A stretch of DNA of 64,000 nt from CAZFER01 sp964517495 (lineage in GTDB: Bacteria > Hinthialibacterota > Hinthialibacteria > Hinthialibacterales > Hinthialibacteraceae). Shown here in pieces: positions 58,329 to 64,000 of the stretch; position 1 is the stretch's first letter; each line of letters begins with the position of its first letter. A program made the position numbers and the translations under genes. Below the pieces are notes generated by a model, which did no database searches, had not been told where the DNA came from, and saw only the letters and a list, made by a program, of their open reading frames with translations. The stretch lies in assembly GCA_964517495.1 (NCBI GenBank), contig CAZFER010000019.1:1-64000 (forward strand). Direction: 5' to 3'.

Positions 58329-59813
58329 TCAAGCAATCAATTTATCAACCACATTCCCCGCCACATCAGTCAAACGAAAATCACGGCCTTGGAAACGATA
58401 GGTCAGCTTTTCATGATTCATGCCAAACAGCTGTAAAATAGTGGCATGCAAATCATTGATATGAATGGGATCTTGCAGAATGTTCCAGCCAATTTCATCG
58501 GTCTCTCCAATAACCTGCCCACCTTTGATTCCTCCACCGGCCATCCACACACTGAAAGCAAATGGATGGTGATCACGCCCCGTATTGGCTTCACGCCCCA
58601 CACGGTTTTCTCCCAATGGCGTACGCCCGAATTCAGACCCCCATACCACCAGTGTTTCATCCAAGAGGCCACGCTGTTTTAAATCCTTCAGCAAGGCAGC
58701 CACCGGCTGGTCGGCCATCATGCAGTTGAATTTCAATCCCTGGTCAATATTGGCATGATGATCCCAAGTGGCGTGATAAATATTGATAAATCGCACTCCC
58801 CGCTCAACCATGCGGCGAGCCAAGAGGCAATTGGTGGAAAAACTATCAAACTCGCCTTTCCCTCCCCCTTGATAATTCTTAATCGGCTCTTCTCTCCCTA
58901 CACCATACATTTCAAGTATTTCCGGCGATTCATCGGAAAAATCAATCAATTCAGGCGCCGAGGCCTGCATCCGATACGCCAGTTCATACGACGCAATCCG
59001 GCTGTTAATCTCAGGATCGCGCACCTGCTCGTAATGGTGTTGATTCAAATCCCGCAACGTATCCAAACTCATGCGCTGCACATCTTTCGACATCCCGCCA
59101 GGATTGCTCAAATTCAACACCGGATCGCCATGACTGCGGAAGAGCACACCCTCATAGGTCGATGGAAGAAAACCACTCGTCCAATTCTGCGTCCCCGCAC
59201 TGGTTCCACGTCCCGTGGTTAACACCACATAACCGGGCAAGTTCTGCGATTCACTCCCCAAGCCATAATTCAACCATGATCCCAAACTGGGCCGCCCAAA
59301 AAGCGGAAAACCAGTGTTCATCATCAACTGCCCGGGATGGTGATTGAATTGATCCGTGTGCATCGAACGAACCAAGGCAATATCATCCGCACATGAGCCA
59401 ATATGGGGCAACAAATCTGAAAACTCCGTTCCACTTTCACCATGCTTCTTGAATTTTCGCGGCGTCCCCATCACCGTAGCCGAATCTTTTTGAATAAATG
59501 CAAAACGGACATTTTCCGTTAACGACTCCGGCAGTTTTTCCCCATGCAACTCATTCAATTTGGGCTTTGGATCAAACAAATCCAACTGGCTGGGCGCGCC
59601 AGCCATGAAAATAAATATGCAATTTTTGGCTTTGGGGGCAAAATGCGGTTTCTTGGGGGCTAATGGATTGATGAGCGAATCCGATTGCACATCAGCCGCC
59701 AACGCCCCATCCTGTTGCAATAAAGACAACAACGCCAATGAGCCAATCCCGCTGGCTGTCGTGGCTAAAAAATCGCGTCGTGATTGTTGGATAAAGTCTT
59801 TAATCGGGTCCAT
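58329..59813 (-). CDS. Tat-exported DUF1501 protein
   Basis: The 494-residue protein carries a Tat signal (QQSRRDFLATTASGIGSLAL, RR at 12-13) and the DUF1501 sulfatase-like fold: CIFIFMAGAPSQLDLFDPKP, VRSMHTDQFNHHPGQLMMNTG, TTGRGTSAGTQNW and WGSEFGRTPLGE. DUF1501 proteins are encoded next to DUF1549/DUF1553 cytochrome proteins, mostly in planctomycetes and relatives; the biochemical role is unproven. Its GAGGGAG site lies in the last codons of the upstream gene, 4 bases apart, so the two are coupled. Confidence 0.92.
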   Translation of the reverse strand: MDPIKDFIQQSRRDFLATTASGIGSLALLSLLQQDGALAADVQSDSLINPLAPKKPHFAPKAKNCIFIFMAGAPSQLDLFDPKPKLNELHGEKLPESLTENVRFAFIQKDSATVMGTPRKFKKHGESGTEFSDLLPHIGSCADDIALVRSMHTDQFNHHPGQLMMNTGFPLFGRPSLGSWLNYGLGSESQNLPGYVVLTTGRGTSAGTQNWTSGFLPSTYEGVLFRSHGDPVLNLSNPGGMSKDVQRMSLDTLRDLNQHHYEQVRDPEINSRIASYELAYRMQASAPELIDFSDESPEILEMYGVGREEPIKNYQGGGKGEFDSFSTNCLLARRMVERGVRFINIYHATWDHHANIDQGLKFNCMMADQPVAALLKDLKQRGLLDETLVVWGSEFGRTPLGENRVGREANTGRDHHPFAFSVWMAGGGIKGGQVIGETDEIGWNILQDPIHINDLHATILQLFGMNHEKLTYRFQGRDFRLTDVAGNVVDKLIA

Positions 59814-59817
59814 AAAT

Positions 59818-62800
59818 TCACTCCCTCGTCATAAATTCGTCTAGATTGATTAAGGTTCTCCCCAGCGCAATCCAGGCAGCGGTCTGTTTCGCATCCGCCT
59901 GTTCGGGAACATTTCCACCGCTGATAGAGCGGGCTTCCTCTGGATTTTTTTCAAAATGCTGCGTCAACTCTGCATAAAGTTGTATCAAACGTGCTCTCTC
60001 AATGGTACTCGGCTCACGGCCCAAGCACAGTCGAAACGCATAATCGATCCGTCGTTCCAAACCACCCTCAACGTTTTCCACAATCCGTTTACCCAACCAC
60101 TGTGCACAATCAAAGAAAACCGGATCATTCAATAATGCAAGCGATTGAAGCGGCGTGTTGGATCGTTCCCGCCGGGTACAGGTAACATTGGCATCCGGCG
60201 AGTCAAACGTCATCAACATCGGGTACGGAACCGTTCGCTGGAAGAAAATATAAAGTCCACGCCGATACCGGTCCGGTGCAGGGCTTTCAGACCAACGCAC
60301 ACTATTGGCATATCCCAAATCAGCGACCCCCTCAGGCAAGGGCGGCCGAATACTGGGACCACCCAGCTTATCGTATAACAACCCACTAACTGCCAGGCTA
60401 TTATCACGAATTATTTCAGCCGGCAATCGAAAACGGCTCTGACGCGCCAAGTATAAATTTTGTGGATCAATCTCCTGCAGTTTGGAATTGGATTCCGACG
60501 ATTGCCGGTAAGTGGCCGACATCACAATCAATTTAATCAGCGCTTTCCGGCTCCAATCCAATTCAATGTATCGATTAGCCAACCAATCCAGCAACAAGGG
60601 ATGCGAAGGCGGTTTACTTCGTGTCCCAAAATCATTGGGCGATTCAACAATCCCACGACCAAACAAATGCTGCCACACCCGATTGGCCGCCACCCGCGCC
60701 GTTAATGGATGCTCAGGATCAAGTATCCAGCTCGCCAGATCCAACCGGTCAACCTCATCACCTTCTGGCTCAAGCGGTGGAAGAAATTCAGGCGTATGCG
60801 GTTTAACAACCTTACCCTTGCGCAAAAAATCTCCACGAATATGAATATGCGATGTTGGCGGCTCAGGATTCTTCGCCATCGCCATGATATAGGAATCCGG
60901 CTTGGCAGGTTGACGTTTAGCGTGTTCATCCACACTACGCTTGTACAATGCTAATTCGGGATCAATATGAGAATAAAACGCCGCAAGTTCCTTCTGCTCT
61001 TTATCCGTGCGTTTATCTCTCTTTGTTTCTATGATGTTTGCAATATGAAAAGGTACCCCATCCGACTTAACCGGCCGTTCTGCATCTGTGGCTAATAACC
61101 GAAACCGTTCCAGCGTATGCTCCTTGCCATATTGCTGTGAAAGTTTGATGGTTAACGTCACATCTCCGTATAAGTCCGAAAATGGTTTCGTTTCAAAAAC
61201 AGCCACATGGGGACGCTCCGTCTCACCACTGATAGCCCAGCCAGTTTTTAAATCGCCATCGATAGCATCCTTGATCGGATATTTATCCTGCGCATAATCC
61301 ACCGTTGGATTATGAAATTCAACCTTCTGCGACGCAATATCAAACCCATCAAACCTTAACCATGCGCTAAATTCCGACAACACAAAATTACCATGCCCAG
61401 CCCGCCCCGGCCCCGAATCTTCATCCACAGGAAGCACTTCCAGCCGCAGCGCAGTCAAATCACTCAAATTCGTTTTCACCGATAAGATATAAACATCCGC
61501 ATCAGGTTTTGATCCCTCGGCCTGAATGGAACCATCCTCATGCAACTTTAACGCGACACCATTCTCTGTTTGTAATTTAAATGGCTTCAGCACCTGCCAT
61601 TTCACATTTGAGGGTTTCCACTTGCGTTCCCATTCACGCTGCCGTTCAGGTAATTCAACTTCTTTGTAGGCTTCCAGCGCTTCCTCGAATTTATCGTGAA
61701 CCTGATCAAACCGTTCCTTGGCAGCCAGATATCGCTTCTCTTCACCCGCCAGTGGAACCTTGACGTCTTTTTCCTCCGCTTTATTAAAAAAAGCAAAAAG
61801 CCCGTAATATTCCTCCTGGGTAATCGGATCATATTTATGGGTATGACATTCCGCACAGCCAACCGTTATACCCATCCAAACCGTACCGGTTGTGTTAACC
61901 CGATCCTTGACCGCCTTGATTCGAAACTCCTCCTGATCCACCCCACCTTCCTTGTTGGTAAGTGTATTTCGATGAAACCCAGTCGCCAGAAGATCCGAAT
62001 CATCCGCCTCAGGAAGCAAGTCACCTGCCAACTGCTTGATGGTAAACTCATCATAAGGCATATCCTCATTTATGGCGTTTATCACCCAATCACGATAACG
62101 CCAGGCATAGGGCCTTGGAGTGTCCTTTTCATAACCATCACTGTCAGCATAACGGGCCAAATCCAACCAATGCCGCCCCCAGCGCTCACCAAAATGAGGC
62201 GAAGCCAACAACCGGTCAACCAAATTCTCATATGCATCCTCGCTGTTATCATTGACAAACACTTCAATCTCATCCGGCGTAGGTGGCAACCCCAACAGAT
62301 CCAAATGCAAGCGCCGTATCAATGTCTGCTTATCCGCAGGCTTGGATGGCTTCAATCCTTTCTCTTCCAACTTCGCCAACACAAAAGCATCTATCTCATT
62401 CCGAATCCAACTGGCCTGTTTCACCTCAGGAACCTCTGGATCCTTACGCGGCGAAAACGCCCAATGAACACCACCACTCGTTTTCGTCTCTTTATCCTCA
62501 GGTGCCTCTACATCCTCAGTTTCTTCTTCAGTGGTTTCCTTATTTGTACTCTCCTCTTTAACTTTGGGCTCAGACTCACTCCATTTTGCCCCCTGATCAA
62601 TCCAGGCTCGCAACAATCCAATCTGCTCATCAGACAACGGCTCCCCATCCATCGGCATCGGCGCAATATTCTCCGCCACCCCAGACACCACTTGGATCAA
62701 CAGACTGTCTGCACTTTTCCCTGGAATTATGGCAGGCCCCGAAACACCCCCCTCCTTCAATCGGGATTCCTCATCCAAACGCAAACTGGACATCTGTAAC

Positions 62801-62994
62801 GTTGAACCATGACAGCTTACGCAGTTTTGCGCAAAGATCGGCTGGATATCCTGCTCAAAATCAACGGTCCGATCAACCACCGGAGGAATCTTTGAACCAT
62901 CTTGAGCCGCTTGTGCACATACACTCAAGGAATTCAAAACTAAAACAACGGTAAAGATCGACCCTATCCATTTAAATAATTGCTGACTCTTCAT
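59818..62994 (-). CDS. Cytochrome-c (PSCyt1) DUF1549-DUF1553 protein
   Basis: The start at 62994 (MKSQQLFKW) follows GGAG; the longer frame to 63153 has a weak N-terminus. The ~1058-residue product has a signal peptide, a PSCyt1 haem domain with FAQNCVSCHGS (CxxCH at 58-62), an acidic linker of ~60 residues, PSCyt2/DUF1549 with LHLDLLGLPPTPDEI and HFGERWGRHWLDLARYADSD, a central concanavalin-like beta domain, and PSD1/DUF1553 with NRVWQHLFGRGIVESPNDFG and NTPLQSLALLNDP. It is a periplasmic haem protein of planctomycete-type bacteria, paired with DUF1501. Confidence 0.93.
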   Translation of the reverse strand: MKSQQLFKWIGSIFTVVLVLNSLSVCAQAAQDGSKIPPVVDRTVDFEQDIQPIFAQNCVSCHGSTLQMSSLRLDEESRLKEGGVSGPAIIPGKSADSLLIQVVSGVAENIAPMPMDGEPLSDEQIGLLRAWIDQGAKWSESEPKVKEESTNKETTEEETEDVEAPEDKETKTSGGVHWAFSPRKDPEVPEVKQASWIRNEIDAFVLAKLEEKGLKPSKPADKQTLIRRLHLDLLGLPPTPDEIEVFVNDNSEDAYENLVDRLLASPHFGERWGRHWLDLARYADSDGYEKDTPRPYAWRYRDWVINAINEDMPYDEFTIKQLAGDLLPEADDSDLLATGFHRNTLTNKEGGVDQEEFRIKAVKDRVNTTGTVWMGITVGCAECHTHKYDPITQEEYYGLFAFFNKAEEKDVKVPLAGEEKRYLAAKERFDQVHDKFEEALEAYKEVELPERQREWERKWKPSNVKWQVLKPFKLQTENGVALKLHEDGSIQAEGSKPDADVYILSVKTNLSDLTALRLEVLPVDEDSGPGRAGHGNFVLSEFSAWLRFDGFDIASQKVEFHNPTVDYAQDKYPIKDAIDGDLKTGWAISGETERPHVAVFETKPFSDLYGDVTLTIKLSQQYGKEHTLERFRLLATDAERPVKSDGVPFHIANIIETKRDKRTDKEQKELAAFYSHIDPELALYKRSVDEHAKRQPAKPDSYIMAMAKNPEPPTSHIHIRGDFLRKGKVVKPHTPEFLPPLEPEGDEVDRLDLASWILDPEHPLTARVAANRVWQHLFGRGIVESPNDFGTRSKPPSHPLLLDWLANRYIELDWSRKALIKLIVMSATYRQSSESNSKLQEIDPQNLYLARQSRFRLPAEIIRDNSLAVSGLLYDKLGGPSIRPPLPEGVADLGYANSVRWSESPAPDRYRRGLYIFFQRTVPYPMLMTFDSPDANVTCTRRERSNTPLQSLALLNDPVFFDCAQWLGKRIVENVEGGLERRIDYAFRLCLGREPSTIERARLIQLYAELTQHFEKNPEEARSISGGNVPEQADAKQTAAWIALGRTLINLDEFMTRE

Positions 62995-63153
62995 ACTGCT
63001 CCCCATAGTAACATTATAAAATTTATCTATTTTGTCCATATTAAAGCATAATTTTATCGTCCAGTACATGGATAATTCAATAAATTGAAATACATGTGAG
63101 TTCATAAAAAACTCTTCTTTTTCATAAATCCAGGTTACTTCAACAAATACCAA

Positions 63154-63442
63154 ACGTACTAATAGGCGTAGGAAAACCGGTTCTCTTCACCCCACACTGC
63201 ATAGAGATATGGAGAAACGAATATTCCTCCAGGGAGGGCGACGCAGCCGCCGGGTGCCAAGGGTCAGCCTTGTTGGCTACCCTTGAATCCATACCGTTAT
63301 TATAAGGTGGGCTTTAAAAATGCGTTGTGTGCATTCTTAGCCCACCAAATTACACCCCAATCCTATGCTTCAGGTTTGTTTTGTGATACGTTCTTTCGCA
63401 GCCAATATGCAAATCAATGACGAATTAAAGGATGAAACAATC
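63154..63442. repeat. Intergenic repeats upstream of the NfeD-like gene
   Basis: 63232-63260 begins with the family B arm GGGAGGGCGACGC and runs into the family F sequence GGGTGCCAAGGGTCAGCC (63252-63287, with internal AAGGGT..ACCCTT pairing). 63306-63346 is a diverged family D hairpin (GGTGGGCTTTAAAAATGC with GCATTCTTAGCCCACC). No gene was found. Confidence 0.6.
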
Positions 63443-64000
63443 ATGGACGAATGGTGGAATTCACTCTCAACTGAACTTAAGTTTTTTTACGGAATTGGCA
63501 TTATTTCCACCTTCACACTGATCGTGCAGGCGGTCCTCATGATGATCGGCGGCGATGGTGGAGATGGTGCCGACGTGGATGTTGATACCCCCGATACGGA
63601 TGGTTTGGGAGAACATCCCAGTGACCTGAATGTCTTATCCGTCAAAACCATCATCGCTTTTTTCATGGGCTTTGGCTGGATGGGCGTTATTTGCCTTGAA
63701 AACAACTACTCACTTGAACTGACCATTCTACTCTCCAGCACGGTAGGCCTCATTTTTCTGAGCATGATCTATTACTTGATGAAGTCACTCTACGGGCTTC
63801 GAGACAGCGGAAACATTCATTACAAAAACGCCATCGGCCATATCGCCAATGTTTATATCCCCATCCCTCCCAATCGCTCTGGAGCCGGGCAAGTGGAATT
63901 AATGGTCCAGGGACGCGTTCGCTTTGTTTCCGCATTTACCCCATCAACCCAAAAGATTAACAGCAACACCCGCGTAAAAGTTGTTGATATTATTGATCCC
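63443..64000 (+). CDS. NfeD-like membrane protein (partial, runs off the window)
   Basis: The frame is open to the window end (186 codons from 63443). It starts MDEWWNSLSTELKFFYGIG, with AAAGGAT upstream; an in-frame ATG at 63407 is possible. Three or so membrane helices (~14-35, ~65-85, ~95-115) with a Gly/Asp-rich loop (GGDGGDGADVDVDTPD) precede an NfeD-type OB-fold beginning KNAIGHIANVYIPIPPNRSG. Such proteins usually sit next to flotillin/SPFH genes, so one may follow beyond the window. The C-terminus is not seen. Confidence 0.75.
   Translation, partial: MDEWWNSLSTELKFFYGIGIISTFTLIVQAVLMMIGGDGGDGADVDVDTPDTDGLGEHPSDLNVLSVKTIIAFFMGFGWMGVICLENNYSLELTILLSSTVGLIFLSMIYYLMKSLYGLRDSGNIHYKNAIGHIANVYIPIPPNRSGAGQVELMVQGRVRFVSAFTPSTQKINSNTRVKVVDIIDP

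Noticed and set aside
61696..62799. 367-codon plus-strand open frame
   Set aside because: It lies antisense to the well-supported cytochrome/DUF1549 gene and has Arg/Ile/Pro-rich shadow composition.
1..64000. CRISPR arrays, tRNA or rRNA genes, prophage
   Set aside because: No regularly spaced repeats, no tRNA-like or rRNA-like sequence and no phage structural or integrase genes were seen.

Overview
The window looks like a chromosomal segment of an uncultivated, moderate-GC, heterotrophic Gram-negative bacterium from the wider planctomycete-like, polysaccharide-degrading bacteria. The Gram-negative call rests on a type II secretion secretin, a lipobox lipoprotein and an AsmA protein. The lineage hint comes from a DUF1501 / cytochrome-c DUF1549-DUF1553 pair, Tat-exported Gfo/Idh and sulfatase enzymes, DUF6807 and DUF5010-type glycan proteins, and several orphan pseudopilins. 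Groups such as Hydrogenedentes, Sumerlaeota, Hinthialibacterota or Planctomycetes would fit. Placement is inference; no rRNA, tRNA or phylogenetic marker is present.

Layout. 1-1.6 kb: a glycine-zipper lipoprotein, a gamma-glutamylcyclotransferase-like protein and repeat-rich DNA. 1.6-13.7 kb: one minus-strand type II secretion operon in the order gspE-F-G-H-I-J-K-L-M-C-like-D, without a prepilin peptidase gene. 14-25 kb: a catabolic and transport island (SSF symporter, orphan pseudopilin, Tat-exported Gfo/Idh, truncated HEPN-like gene, PfpI, sulfatase, two aldo/keto reductases, DUF6807, a putative (alpha/alpha)6-barrel protein). 25-31 kb: AsmA-like protein and secreted proteins. 31-40.5 kb, minus strand: alpha-L-rhamnosidase-like and DUF5010-like glycan enzymes, a beta-CASP metallo-beta-lactamase nuclease and the methionine genes metW-metX-metY. 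40.8-46 kb: a HicBA module with frameshifted hicB, a repeat-containing secreted protein overlapping a pseudopilin gene, and an ImmA/IrrE plus DUF4411 PIN module. 46-53 kb: small proteins, a DUF4212-SSF symporter pair, a nucleoside hydrolase, a deleted beta-helix gene and a YdjM-like protein. 53-64 kb: a low-GC PIN gene pair, a DUF5107-TPR protein, a third orphan pseudopilin, the DUF1501/DUF1549-1553 pair and an NfeD-like gene cut by the window end.

How it fits together. Most enzymes carry Sec or Tat signals and act on glycans, sulfated sugars or nucleosides. The secretion operon is the probable exit route for some of them, and the symporters would bring products in. Two otherwise unrelated secreted proteins end in nearly the same motif (ET-x-[IV]-PNW-x-[VI]-[FY]), and one of them overlaps an orphan pseudopilin gene; this is the best candidate here for an undescribed secretion or sorting signal. 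Intergenic DNA is unusually rich in short mobile or palindromic repeats, including a ~185 bp MITE with GTAA-type inverted ends and at least five hairpin families.
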